NCBI GenBank assembly: GCA_030267965.1
Contig: BRYA01000342.1
Location: 75,256-128,773 of the forward strand
Origin: Triparma columacea
Lineage: Eukaryota > Sar > Bolidophyceae > Parmales > Triparmaceae
Length of the DNA stretch: 53,518 nt
Direction of reading: 5' to 3'
The notes under the pieces are model-generated. The model saw only the letters and a program-made list of their open reading frames with translations. It did no database searches and had not been told where the DNA came from. The translations under genes and the position numbers were made by a program. This document shows, one piece after another, positions 29,992 to 40,916 of the stretch (within the stretch, counting starts at the first letter, position 1; each line of letters starts with the position of its first letter).

Positions 29992-31137
29992 TCATTTCTT
30001 CTTACCCCTACTATTCTTGCCCTTCTTGCCATTCTTCCCCGTCGTACCTGCTCCTTCCGCTACTCCCACATCCGCTCCTCCCGCCGCCACTCCCTTCCCT
30101 GTCTTGGATCTTTTCTTGACCATGGCCTCACTCTCCCCCCTTTCGTTCAGCGGTCCCGCGCATTGCACCCTGTGCTCCCTCCAGTGCTTGAGCTGGCACT
30201 CCTTCGAGCAGTAGGCGACGTTGCGACAGGGACACATTAGGAGCTTGTTACGCTCCTTGGCAGTTAGAGCCTCGCAAACAAAGCAGCAGAAGGGACGGCC
30301 TTGAAGGTAATGTTTCGTTATGTTGGTGATTGTAGGATCTCGATAGGAAGGGTACTGTGATGCGAAAGAATCGAATCTGTCTCGAACTACGTCGGAATCG
30401 GGCTTTCCGAGATGAAGAAATGTTACGAACATCTTTATTGCGACATCTCTACTAAGGTTAGGGTGTTCTCCTTTGCACGCATTGAGGCACATAGAAAACA
30501 CATGATGCACGTCGTTGGTGGTTGGAATAGCACCGCGTGTGAGAAACAGCCTGCATAAGTCGTGTGCTCCATAACCGAGAGTAAAAGCAAGTGGTGAAGC
30601 ATTATCTCCATTAGGGTCAACCACTGTCTTGTTCACATTTGCTCCATGATCGAGAAGTGCTATGGCCTGATCAAAATGTCCCGTACCAGTAGCAGCCATC
30701 AACAGGTTGGAACCGTATTCCACCAACCCTTCGAATTGTAGGTCCATATTAGGGTCAAGTCCATGTTCTAAGAGTAATCTCAAGATTGTTGAATTGTCAC
30801 TATTCCTCATTGACATATCTGCCGCTATGCACATGGCTTCCTTATTGTTGAAGCCGGCCTCTAAGGTAAGCTTGACCATCTCAACATTTTGGTATTTTGA
30901 GGCCGCTGTGAGGACTGAAGCTACCGTCCATTTCTCATCAACATCCTCTGTATAAGCGCCTAACAAAACCTCAGGACCATGTTCCTTGGCATATCCCTTG
31001 ATGCGATCCCAGTCTTGCTCAATAGCCCAATCTATGCACAACTCCTGACCGTCTGTCAAATCGTCCAAACTATATACTGTCACATTTGTGGTCTCTGATG
31101 AATTGTGTGACGATTCTACCTCTGATTGTGATTCCAT
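29992..31137 (-). CDS. Ankyrin-repeat MYND zinc-finger protein, array copy C
   Basis: Single exon, 381 residues, starting MESQSEVESSHNSSE as in copy A. Ankyrin-like segments (VEMVKLTLEAGFNNKEAMC, LLLEHGLDPNMDLQFEG, AIALLDHGANVNKTV) precede the MYND finger (CFVCEALTAKERNKLLMCPC, then VAYCSKECQLKHWREHRVQC). A two- to three-residue insertion (ASQYPS) precedes the finger compared with copies A and B, and the Lys/Gly tail is shorter. It is intact. The duplicated unit is about 1.42-1.55 kb and includes promoter-proximal sequence. Confidence 0.88.
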   Translation of the reverse strand: MESQSEVESSHNSSETTNVTVYSLDDLTDGQELCIDWAIEQDWDRIKGYAKEHGPEVLLGAYTEDVDEKWTVASVLTAASKYQNVEMVKLTLEAGFNNKEAMCIAADMSMRNSDNSTILRLLLEHGLDPNMDLQFEGLVEYGSNLLMAATGTGHFDQAIALLDHGANVNKTVVDPNGDNASPLAFTLGYGAHDLCRLFLTRGAIPTTNDVHHVFSMCLNACKGEHPNLSRDVAIKMFVTFLHLGKPDSDVVRDRFDSFASQYPSYRDPTITNITKHYLQGRPFCCFVCEALTAKERNKLLMCPCRNVAYCSKECQLKHWREHRVQCAGPLNERGESEAMVKKRSKTGKGVAAGGADVGVAEGAGTTGKNGKKGKNSRGKKK

Positions 31138-31578
31138 TTGAGCGAACCTGTAAGTTTATAGCGGGAAATTACGACGTGAAAAGTGATCAACAAAGCCTCT
31201 CAAGCTACTCCACTTAGGCAGAGTGTCGTATAGGTGCTAATATTCGAGTCCAACCAAAACTGACTGCCGCCGACCTCCAAAGGCTCTGCTCTGTTTGTTG
31301 TCTAAGATGATGAAGAAGTCGGGGATAAAGTTTGAGTGAATGACTCAATTGACCCCCCAAAAAGGTTAGGGTTGCTGTAACTTGGAAAGGAGGCTTTTTA
31401 GGAGGCTTTTTAGTCCTCTTTTCAGTCCTCTTTTTAGTCCTCTTTTGAGAAGGGAGCATTTGGGCCTCAACCCTTTACACATAAATTACAGCAATTTACA
31501 ATACATCAACATCAACAACTCCTTACACGTGATTATAAGAAGCCAAGGAAGGAGCACTCAGCTGCATCATCTTGCATC
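31138..31578. other. Intergenic; conserved upstream block of copy C and a short CT-rich repeat
   Basis: 31140-31255 resembles the sequences upstream of copies A and B. At 31385-31448 a cttttTAGgagg unit and then a ttttagtcctc-like unit are repeated two and three times. No gene seen. Confidence 0.55.
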
Positions 31579-32640
31579 ATGCTGAGGCTAAGTTATCCTC
31601 CTCGATCTCCTCCATCTCCTTCGTCTCTTCTTCTCATATGTCTACTGCTACAATTGATTTCGTCAAGAACGACAGAAGGATTATTATCTGGCCCAAAATT
31701 CTGTCCTGAAACTATGATCAACACTTGGAAAGGTGCGGGCAAAGCGAGGTGGAAGTTTCATGGGATGCAAGAGCGCACAAGGCACAAGGAGCACAAGCCA
31801 TGCATAAGGAGCGCAAGCCATGCATAAGGAGCGCAAGCCATGCATAAGGAGCGCAAGCCATGCATAAGGAGCGCAAGCCATGCATAAGGAGGGCAAACCT
31901 TGCATAGCGAGGGCGCACAAGCACACATCAACACCATTAATAACCCCCCTACCCCCTCCTCCCCTCCCCCAACCCCCAACCCCCCACCAGGTCTCTACTC
32001 AAATCCCACCCAGACAAACCACACCCACCTGACAGTCTGCATCTCCCCCCCCTTCACCCCCCCACCCCCCTCGACATCCATATGCTGCCTCGCAGTCTAC
32101 TCCTTCGGCGGTCCCAAAAGCTACGAAAAGCCGATAATATTCAGAGTTCGAGCCTACGAGTTTTCCTCGTCAACCTCGAATTTGATGAACATCCTTAACC
32201 TCCCCAAAACGCTCGAAAACTCTATCCGCGCAAATTACAAGTACGACCTATCGAAATTCGCCACCGATGCCTTAAATATCCCATTCCACAAATACCAGCT
32301 AATTCCCAATTGCACAGTAACTTTCAACACCTCCCCCCAACCAGAGTCCCGTTTCTCCTTCCTTCCACCTTCCATATTAAACCGCGATCCCTCATACCGC
32401 AGCGGCGCGAAAACCTACCACGGTTCCCTCCCCGAGGACGGTGTTCTAGTAACGTCGCAGTACTCTAGCCTAAACTCCACCATCCGTGTGTTTGACGAGA
32501 TAAGTATTACGGGTGACGAGGTTTACATTAACGACAGGGGAGAGAACGAGGAGGGCACGGAGATTGTATACGGGAAGGAGGTATGGGATGGATGCGGTCC
32601 GTACGTGTGTGTACGAACTGACATTGAGGAGAAGGGATAA
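31579..32640 (+). CDS. Predicted secreted protein, family unknown
   Basis: Two exons, 31579-31732 and 31991-32640, joined in phase 1, give 267 residues. The N-terminus has an unusually Pro/Ser-rich lead and then SLLLICLLLQLISS, a hydrophobic signal sequence. The mature part is polar with several Cys, N-glycosylation sequons (for example TVTFNTS and LNSTI) and segments such as IFRVRAYEFSSSTSNLMNIL and DEISITGDEVYINDRG. No domain recognised. I placed the intron from 31733 to 31990 because the 20-bp minisatellite there would otherwise be translated and the first frame stops at 31827; the GTGCGG donor is weaker than others in the window, so the junction is moderate. Confidence 0.6.
31781..31920. 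repeat. 20-bp intronic minisatellite
   Basis: The unit tgcataaggagcgcaagcca is repeated perfectly at 31801, 31821, 31841 and 31861, with degenerate copies at 31781, 31881 and 31901. All lie in the intron of the secreted-protein gene. Confidence 0.95.
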
Positions 32641-32708
32641 CCATAACCCGAACGTAATCCGAAACGGAGAATTTCTTCATATAATCGAACACATTTATTC
32701 GCCCCCAA

Positions 32709-35700
32709 CTACGCACCCCCCCGCTTCCTCAGCTCAGTTGGATCTAAGCTGACCGCATCGACGGTGCCCCCAAACGTCCTGTTCCCTAGTTCCTGGAATG
32801 TCTTCTTTCCAGTGTTGAACCTGTAGAACTCCTTCAGAACCTTGCTCTTTGCCTCCAGTACCCTCGGCCCCCAACCCTCGACCTTCTTCGCCCTTGTCCC
32901 GTCAGGGGAGCTGACGTAGAGTCCCCTGTACGCCAGATTAGTCGCCCCCTTGCTAAGCAGTATGACCATCCTCCCCCCTCCCCCCCCCGCCTCTCCCTTG
33001 GCCAGCTCAACAGCCTGCAGCGCCCTCCCCCTCTCCGCCGTAACGTGAGCCCCCGCTAGGCAGACCATCGATATCGCGTTACGCACGCTCTTAGAGTTGC
33101 CCCCGCAAACCATGGACGCGCCGGTCAAGGCCGTCGACGAGGGACCCTGCCTCCACCTCCCCCCCCCAACTCCCCTGCCCTTGTTCTTTATCTTATCGTC
33201 CGTCTGCCTTGGGGGTTCCCATTTAGTCGGCGAGTTATCTCCTCCCAGAACCCTGTCCTCGACCCTCCTCTTCCTCTCCTCCTCCTCCCTCATCTTCCTC
33301 TCCCTGAACTTGCTGAACATCTCCCCCCTCTTCCCCTTCCCCCCCTTAGCACCTCCGAAGCCAGGGCTCATCTCCATAACCAGCCCTCCTCCTTTAAATC
33401 CGCGATGACTTCCAGCACTAGGCGATCCAACCACAGGGGTCGGTACCCTTGGAGGTTCAACCATCTTTATGACCCCGCCCCTGAAAGTTGACCCCGGTAG
33501 CTGCGCCTGGAGTTCCATCATTCTAGAGCTTCCCGCAGTCGAAGACGGGGCCATCACATCCAAGCCCAGATTAGTGCTCACAAAGTTATCTAACGTGAGG
33601 CATGCGGGGTCGAAGTCTTCCTCATCATCCTCTGGGAAAAGAGGCGCCCTCTCCTTCCCCATCTCCTTCTCCTTCAAGGCCTTCTCGGCCCTCTCCCGAG
33701 CCTTCTCCCTGCTCTGCCTAACATTGCTAGTCTGCACGGGAGGTTGCGGCGGTAAAAGAACGTCGAATCCTCCTCCCCTCCCTCCTTTCGTGACTCCTTC
33801 CATAGTCAACCCCGCGGCCTTCGCCTCGGCCTCTGTCGCCCCCTTCCCGAAGACAGCGTTGAAAGCTTGCCTCCTTTCCTCCATCGCCCTCTTTTCTCTC
33901 TCCCCCCTGGCATCTCTCTCCTCCTTCCTCATTCCCCTCCTGAGGACCTTGGCCTCCTTCTCCTGAGCAGTCTTGGCCTCAGGGGAGAACAGCGTGTTGT
34001 CCATGGTATCGTTCATGGTATCATCCATAGTCATAGACTTATCAACGCTCTGGCGCGCCCTCCCTCCCCTAATGATACCCTCCTTCCAACCCCTCTCGTC
34101 CATACTCAGCCCGAGCGCCTTTCCAACTCCCCCGCCTCTCTTTGCCTGGTTCATCACCGCCTTAACCTTCTCCTCGATCGTCCTGACCTTTGTCGTGACC
34201 CCCCCGTCCTCCATCTTCACAATACCCCTCCTAGGAGGACTGGGAAGATTGAGGGCCTCGGAAACACTCTCATTAAGAGCGTCTGGGAACCTCACATTCT
34301 TAATTGTCAGGTCAAGACCGGTAACCTTCACTGCGAAACCCTCGGATTGGTCTCCCCCCCACTCCTCCAAGTCCCGTGTTGCAGCCGCCATGTCGAGTGA
34401 GCTTCTTTTGAAGTCAAAGTTTGGGATGCTTCCCATGACATCTTCCAGTGCGTTGGTTGGAGGAGGCGTGGGTGGAGGAGGTGGGATGGCGGCATCCTCC
34501 CTTGAAGCCCGTAAAGACGAGGGCAGGGTAGACCTAAGCGACCCTCCTGAAGCCGTCACTGATTTCTCCTGAGACATTCTCATCATTCCGTCTGCCATCT
34601 CTCTCTCAAGGGCCTGCTGGATGAGGAAACCACCCTCTCCATCCTCGTCAGAGTCGCCTTCTTCTTCTTCTTCTTCCTCCTCCTCCTCTTCATTTTCGTA
34701 CTGGAAGTCGTGGTCCTGGATAGGCGGAGAGGGCAAGGACTGAGTAACGTTTCTGACCCCAGTGAGCTCCTTTGCGACAGTAACAACGGCAGAAGTAACC
34801 CCGCTTAGCTGGGAGCGGAGGTCCTGCATCTCAGCCTTGAGTGCCTCGATATCAGAATCAGACACGTCCACCTTGGGTGCTGATTCAACAGCCTGCTTCG
34901 CAACCTTGTACTCTGCCATGGCGGAAGCCTTTGAGGGTGAGTACGAGTCCCTCGTCGGTGAAACTCGGGACGGAAGAGCGGCAGTAGGCGACGCGGGAGC
35001 GGTTATGAACGTTTGAAGAGGCTCGTATTCTTCTTCCTCGTCCTCCTCCTCGAACGTCACCTCTGCATCAGCATTCATCTCAACGACATCTCTGGCAACT
35101 TTATACTCCGCCATCATGGAAGCCTTAGTCGGGGAGTAGGCCTCGCGAAAAGGGGAGTCAGCACCTGACGCTCGCAACTCCCCCTCTTGCTGCGACTGCC
35201 TCTCTGCAGCCTTGGTTTCGACCATGTGCTTCGCCATCATGTAATCAGCCATCGCAGAGGACTTGTTCGGCGTGTAGGAGTCCCTCACGTCGTTGTTTCC
35301 GCCGATGACATAATCGAAGGAGGGAACTGGGGCCTCCACAGGAGGGTCTATGTCAATAGAAACGTCAGCGTTGAACTGTGTCTGCTGATTGTCCAGCTGC
35401 TTCGTAAAGTTGCGGAAGTCCGCCAGACTTTTGGCCATCGGTGAAGCGGGGGTTTCGACGGTGTGAGCGGGGGCCTCCTTCTTTATGGCCTGCTGCTTGA
35501 GCAGCTCGTACGCCCTGAGGCCGTACATGTCGAGGGGGTCGTTCATGCTCTTGAGCAACTTTCCCTCGGTCGAGAGGAGGGACTCCGAGAGCAGCGGCTG
35601 CATGGCTCTCCTTGCCTTCGTGGGGGACTGGACGGGTGAAGTGTCAACGACCGTGGGTAAGTTGGCAACAGCAGATGACCGGGAGGGAGAGCGGATGCTA

Positions 35701-37171
35701 TTCCCAAGTGCGGAAAGCTCGTTGAGGGAAGAGTTTAGGGGGTCGTGGGCAACGGATCCGGTCAGAACATTGGAAGAGAAGGAAGCGTAGGACTCTTCGT
35801 TATTCGGGGGTTGATAGATGGAAGGATTGTATGAGTTTGAGGGGGAAGTGGTAGCGGTGGGATCTGTCTCAAGCTGCGTCAGCCAATTCAAGGTTGGAGC
35901 TGGGGCGGGGTCGAGATCTGGATCTGGGGCGGGGTCGAGATCTGGATCTGGGGCGGGGTCGAGATCTGAATCTGGGGCGGGGTCGAGATCTGGATCTGGG
36001 GCTGTGGCGGGGGCGGAAACGGGGGTGCCAAAGTTGACGACGTTCTCATCATTTTCCTTTTCCTCTTCGTCGGCACTCTCGACCGACTCAAACTTCTTCT
36101 TCAGCTGCTCAATCTCTGCCCTCTTCCTCGCAATCTGCTCAGCCTTGTCCCTTTTCCTCATGCCTTCGAGCTGCTCAGTCAGGTAAGAGAGTTGCGACGG
36201 TTCCAGAACATCTGGGGTGACAACGACCACCGCCGTGACAACGGAGGAGCCAGACACTTCCGAGTTGTTGGTAGAGTAGGAGGTTGAAGTCGTGGGAGCA
36301 TTCACAGAGTTTCCGTTCCCGATGCCTCCCCTCGTGAAACAGGCTGTGTGTGATGGCGATAGCGCCGGGCCAGGTTGGTTAGAAAGGTTGTCGAGTTAGA
36401 ATTAGAGGTAAGGGTAAAGAGACAAGAGTCAATTCTCACCTAGCATGTGGAGCTGGAGGCCCCTCATGGAGAGGAAGGACGTGGATGATCCAACGGACGG
36501 GTCGTAGAGGGTGCAGGTAGCGACGTCCGAGTCGCACTGGGGGTGGAAATGGACGGCTATAGAGACATCAGAGGAGGCGGACGAGAAGACTACAGAGAAG
36601 GAAAGGGTTGGATCGTTTGAAGTCGAGGTTATGATGGATCGGAAACTGAGCGATGGGGCGACGAGCGAAGCGAGTCGCGGAAGGGGTATGGGGTAAGGTA
36701 TGGGAAGGAAATTCGCTCAGGTAAACACTCCATAAATTCTTCCTTTGTTGTGTCTTCGCTCGGGTCGGCTTAAGAAAATGCTTCATGTGTTGTGTTCATC
36801 GCAGATAACTTTAATGCCGCCTAGAGCTCTCTCTTCCAAAGAGCAAAACATTCCCCCCACCGAAAGGCTCACCTTGTCAGTTGCCGAAGGAGGAAGGTGT
36901 CGTCGTTCATTGTATTTAGAGGCGGAGTTATCCGGATTGTCCGACCAACCTGAGCTATTGAATTGGCAAATGGAGTCGCAGATGTTAAAGGGAGACGACT
37001 TATTTTGATTGCCTTTGTCGGAGCCGAGGGGGAGGACATGGAGGAAGAGGTGAAGGAGAGAAGTTGCGCCGCTATAGTCTTCACGGGAGGGAGGGATTGA
37101 GGGTTAGTTGGCTGCTGCTGGTGCTGCGCGCAGCTGCACAGAGCTGCATAATTCGGGAGGGAGGCCAACAT
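32709..37171 (-). CDS. CAMSAP/Patronin-type CKK-domain microtubule-associated protein
   Basis: Three exons (37171-36873, 36645-36440, 36343-32709) give about 1,379 residues with consistent phases (2, 1). The C-terminal 130 residues fit the CKK domain that binds microtubule minus ends: RNAISMVCLAGAHVTAERGR, then VILLSKGATNLAYRGLY, VEGWGPRVLEAK, YRFNTGKKTFQELGNRTFGG and a final VDAVSLD, in the same order as in CAMSAPs. The N-terminal calponin-homology domain of animal CAMSAPs is not apparent. The middle is disordered, with coiled-coil stretches (for example EQIARKRAEIEQLKKKFESV), three copies of a Y-[ST]-P-x-K-[AS]-S-x-M-A-[ED]-Y motif (nt about 35280, 35135 and 34945) and a Pro-Asp repeat. Likely role: minus-end stabilisation in the cytoskeleton or basal bodies. 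The exon 1 frame starts at the ATG at 37171. Confidence 0.85.
35901..36002 (-). repeat. 24-bp tandem coding repeat (P-D-P-D-L-D-P-A)
   Basis: Four copies of a 24-bp unit begin at 35901, 35925, 35949 and 35973. They encode an octapeptide of alternating Pro and Asp in the disordered part of the CKK-domain protein. Confidence 0.95.
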
Positions 37172-37509
37172 GATGGGAGGGTTTAATCAGCCAAATTCAA
37201 TTTTGAGGGAGAAGAAAGGGTGAGGCAGGGTGGGTATGAGGGGGTGGGGGGAAATTGCGACGAAGAGTTAAGAATGGAGTGGTGACGCGATCAGCTTCGA
37301 CGGCGTGTGCCGCACGAATTGATGATAATCGTACTGGCACGGCAACTTTGTGACTAGGGTTGCAAATATATATAAGCGTTCTGTTCTGGGAGCCTCGCTA
37401 ATATCGCGTAAATAGATCGTTTTAGTGTACAGCAGGGTTGCTTTTTGAGGTTATTCCCAAACGTCATCCTTGGATTTGCGATTTCTCTCTCTCTTCCCCC
37501 AATTCCACC
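37172..37509. promoter_or_regulatory. Upstream region of the CKK-domain gene
   Basis: Spacer of about 340 bp between two minus-strand genes. It includes an AT-rich stretch aatatatataagcg at about 37363-37379 that lies just beyond the stop of the plastid-protein gene and could belong to either the promoter or the terminator. Nothing else seen. Confidence 0.35.
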
Positions 37510-38449
37510 TTACTTAGCCTCTGCCTCCTCAGCCTTCTTAGCCGCAGCCTCCTCGGCCTTCTTCTTGGCGGCCTCCTCGGCCTTCTTCTTCTCAGCCTCA
37601 ACCTTGACGGGGTCGGGGTGAAGCTTGTCCCAGGCGGCTGCGATAGGCTTGTCCCCAGCATCGAGGAACTTCGCCAGACCACCCAAGGCCTCGATGAGCT
37701 CCTTCTTTCCGGCGTCGTTAGACTTCCAGTCGTAGGGCTTGGTGTCCGCGAACTTGGCAACCTTGAAGTCGGCAGCCTGCATGGTGAAAGCCTCCATGGT
37801 CTCGGCGCCCTTGGCGAGGTCCATCTCGACAGTGGAGACAGCCTCGGAGAACCAGGGCTCGTCGGCGCCGTCGGCCTTGCCGAAGGAGTTCTCACCGACG
37901 GGAGAGGTACCGGGGACCTTCCAATCAGAGGGGGAGATGGCACCAAACTGACCCTGTCCTCCGCTGTGGGTTTTGGGAGTGGTTGGAGGGTGGGGGGTGG
38001 GAAGGGGTAAGGGCGTCGTAATAAGGGGTAAGGGCGTAATAATAGAGGTAACCCGTCAATGCACACTCAATTCCCTCTTTGATTGCGCTTAGTTTCAGGC
38101 AAATTTTGCAGCCAACCTCATCGACATCAGAGCAAGGTGTTTGATTTGGATGGAATGATAACGATAAGATAGCTAAAACACTTACTCTCCAGCTGAGGCA
38201 GGTACACTGATAGATGATATGATAAATGGTGTGATATTGAGGGTTATAAGGGGTTAGTTTAGATGCAAACTAAGACAGCACGTGGCAACCTATGCAAAAT
38301 GAAGCATCAATTTACTCTTCTTGTACTCACTATCCATTGTTCATACCGCTACCTTCGACAGCTTTCAGAGAGGTACGGGAGCTAAGGGATGGTGATACCA
38401 CCCAAGCGTTCGCCACAGGGACCAGGAGGGAGAGAGCAACAAGCTTCAT
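37510..38449 (-). CDS. Plastid-targeted protein of unknown function with Lys/Ala-rich tail
   Basis: Three exons (38449-38331, a 21-nt micro-exon 38206-38186, 37963-37510) give 197 residues; phases are 2, 2, and skipping the micro-exon also keeps the frame. The N-terminus MKLVALSLLVPVANA is a signal peptide followed by WVVSPSLSSRTSLKA, a Ser/Thr/Arg-rich transit-peptide-like part, consistent with a complex plastid. The mature protein has GQGQFGAISPSDWKVPGTSP, an alpha-helical centre around VEMDLAKGAETMEAFTM, and the last 35 residues are an AEEAAKKKAEE repeat. I do not recognise the family; the size and Trp/Pro motifs recall small lumenal or thylakoid proteins, but that is only an impression. 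It is divergent from pyruvate kinase across 233 bp. Confidence 0.75.
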
Positions 38450-38682
38450 ATTTTTGAGGAAAATCCTCAGCAAATCCTCACATCAACACAAGGGGTCTGG
38501 GGCTGAGTTGTGGATATAGCGCGTTCATTTGCATTCATTTGCATTCATTTGCATCTGTTTGATAACGACAACGACAACTGTGCAATTGATTTAAATTTCG
38601 AATGTGATTTAAAGGCTCAAAATAATAAGTTTACCTGGAAGTTGTGGCTGGCTTATTCTTGTTGAGCCTGTCAAATCCAGAA

Positions 38683-40916
38683 ATGCTTTCCAGACTACTT
38701 AGACGACATGCAATCGCCACAAGGTCATACTTCACTGAGACATCAGGGTCAAAATTCAGCATGACGAAGGTAAGAATAGACCTAGAAACGTCTAGTTAGG
38801 TCAATTTAGGGAGTAGAAGACACACAACTTTCGCACTTCACTTCAGCTGCAAGGTCTGTTTTATCTCCATCCTTATTAAATACAACATATAACTACAAAT
38901 TAAGCCCGCACTAACACTAAAGAAAAGATGACGTGCACGTTAGGCCCATCCTCATCATCCGCATCAGTAATACAGGACCTCTCAGACAACGGTATGTCTG
39001 TGAGCAGGTTAAACTTCTCCCACGTACCTCGCGGAGACTACGCCTACAGCTCAGACATTATCTCAAACGTCCGAGGCTGCGAGGGGATGCACTGCCGCGT
39101 CCTACAGAGAGGCTACAACATGACTGCGGTCCTCCTAGACACAAAGGGACCAGAGATCCGCACAGGCGTTGTCGAGGGATACGTGAGCGGGGAGAAGAAC
39201 CTCTACGTTGAGCTGGAGGACGGGAAGGAGGTCCTCGTAACTACCGATGAGAGGATGAGGGAAAAGGTAACGTCCTCGACCCTCTACCTTGACTACAAGC
39301 AGATCGGGAGCACAGTCACACCGGGAGACGTCCTCCTGCTAGACGACGGCCTGATCGGGCTAGAAGTCACGGCGGTGAGCGACGGCAAGACGGGGGACGA
39401 CGGAGAGGAATACTGTGAGGTCAACTGTATCGTTAAGAATGGGGGGGCCCTCGGCAGCGTTAAGGTAAGTAGTAGAGTGGGATGGCTGTTGCCCTCGTCC
39501 CCGTCCCCGTCCCCGTCCCCGTCCCCGTCCCCGTCTCCATCCTTGTCCTCTTTACCTTATATATCCGCACGATTGGTCTCTCCTCCTCCTCTTTTGACCC
39601 AAAAAAATCTAACGTCCTTTACTCCATCATAACGGTGCAGGGAGTGAACATCCCAAACACCACCCTCCAGCTCCCCTCCATGACAGAGAAGGACAAGGAA
39701 GACATCCTCTGGGGTATCCGTTCCAACGAAATAGACATCGTCGCGGCCTCCTTCGTTCGAAAGGCCAGCGACGTCCGGACCGTCAAGGCCTACCTTGAGC
39801 GTTGCATATCAAGAGCGAAGGCGGACGGAGACCTGAAGGACGGAGACGACGTTGTCAGACCGGCGATCATATCGAAGATCGAGAACAAGGAAGGAGTGGA
39901 CAACTTCGAGGAGATCCTTGCAGAGTCGGACGGGATCATGGTTGCGAGGGGAGGTGAGAAGGAAAATATTCCTGGAGTGATTACGAAGTGGGATATGGCC
40001 AACAATGATGCAGCAACTTGGGAAAGAGCGGATTTGTTCATCGCATAACTCATCGCCTCGGTCATCGCATTGCCCATCGCCTCGCCTCTCGCCTCACAGA
40101 CTTGGGGGTGGAGATCCCCTTTGCAGATTTGCTAATCCTCCAGAAGAAGATGGTCAGGCTTTGCAACCTTGCCGGCAAGCCAGTCATCGTGGCCACGCAG
40201 ATGCTTGACAGTATGCAGAGGAACCCTCGTCCCACTCGGGCCGAGGTAACAGACGTCGGAAATGCGGTCCTCGACGGGGCTGACTGCGTCATGCTATCCG
40301 GAGAGTCAGCCAACGGCAACTATCCAGTCGTCGCAGCCAAGACTATGCAGACCATCGTGGCCATGGCTGACGACGCCCTAGACAGTAGGAGGGGATACTC
40401 CAACATCGGACAGGTGAGAAGGGGCAAACAGCGTACCTTAACACAACAGTTTCAACCCACTGATACTCATTACTCTCCAAACTACACTTATCGCAGAGGA
40501 GGGCCGAGATGTACGATGCCATCAGCAAGAATGCCTCGACTCTCGAGAGTATATGCTCTGCAGCCGTCCAAATGGCGTCCCAGACCGACGCGGACATTAT
40601 CATCGCAATCTCCAGAAAAGGAAGCACAGTGAAGTCCCTCGCAAAGTTCCGCCCTAACGTCCCAATCATGGCGTTCGTCCCGACGCCATCCATCGGGCGC
40701 AGGCTCATCCTCCACCGCGGAGTTTACCCCATCGTCATGAGCGCGACGGCCACAGACGATGAGCACGAGAGGGTCGTTGAGGCCGTCAGGACAGCCAAGG
40801 AGATCGGTTGGCTCAAACCCAACCACAGGGTCGTCGTGGTCGACGCGGAACTGTGGGGGCTGGAAAGCACAAAGGTCAAAACAAAGGCAAACTGCATCAA
40901 GATCTTCACGGTTTAA
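38683..40916 (+). CDS. PK: Pyruvate kinase with mitochondrial pre-sequence
   Basis: Converts phosphoenolpyruvate and ADP to pyruvate and ATP. Five exons: 38683-38769, 38928-39464, 39641-39953, 40100-40413, 40497-40916; phases 0, 0, 1, 0; 556 residues. Exon 1 encodes [19 protein letters not shown], a classic mitochondrial pre-sequence, and ends in T-K, which joins exon 2 to rebuild the conserved TK-x-x-CTLGP start of the barrel. Other signatures are [17 protein letters not shown], the active-site [32 protein letters not shown] (exon 3/4 junction), [23 protein letters not shown] and [18 protein letters not shown]. The C-terminal effector domain is present. Reading exon 2 alone from its ATG would miss the targeting peptide. 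Intron 2 has a gtcccc hexamer repeat. Confidence 0.92.
39494..39537 (+). repeat. Hexanucleotide gtcccc repeat in pyruvate kinase intron
   Basis: About seven consecutive copies of the hexamer cccgtc form part of the pyrimidine-rich middle of intron 2. Confidence 0.95.

Noticed and set aside
33469..34572. Overlapping plus-strand frames opposite the CKK gene
   Set aside because: Shadows of the long minus-strand exon; no domain, and the minus strand has the CKK signature.
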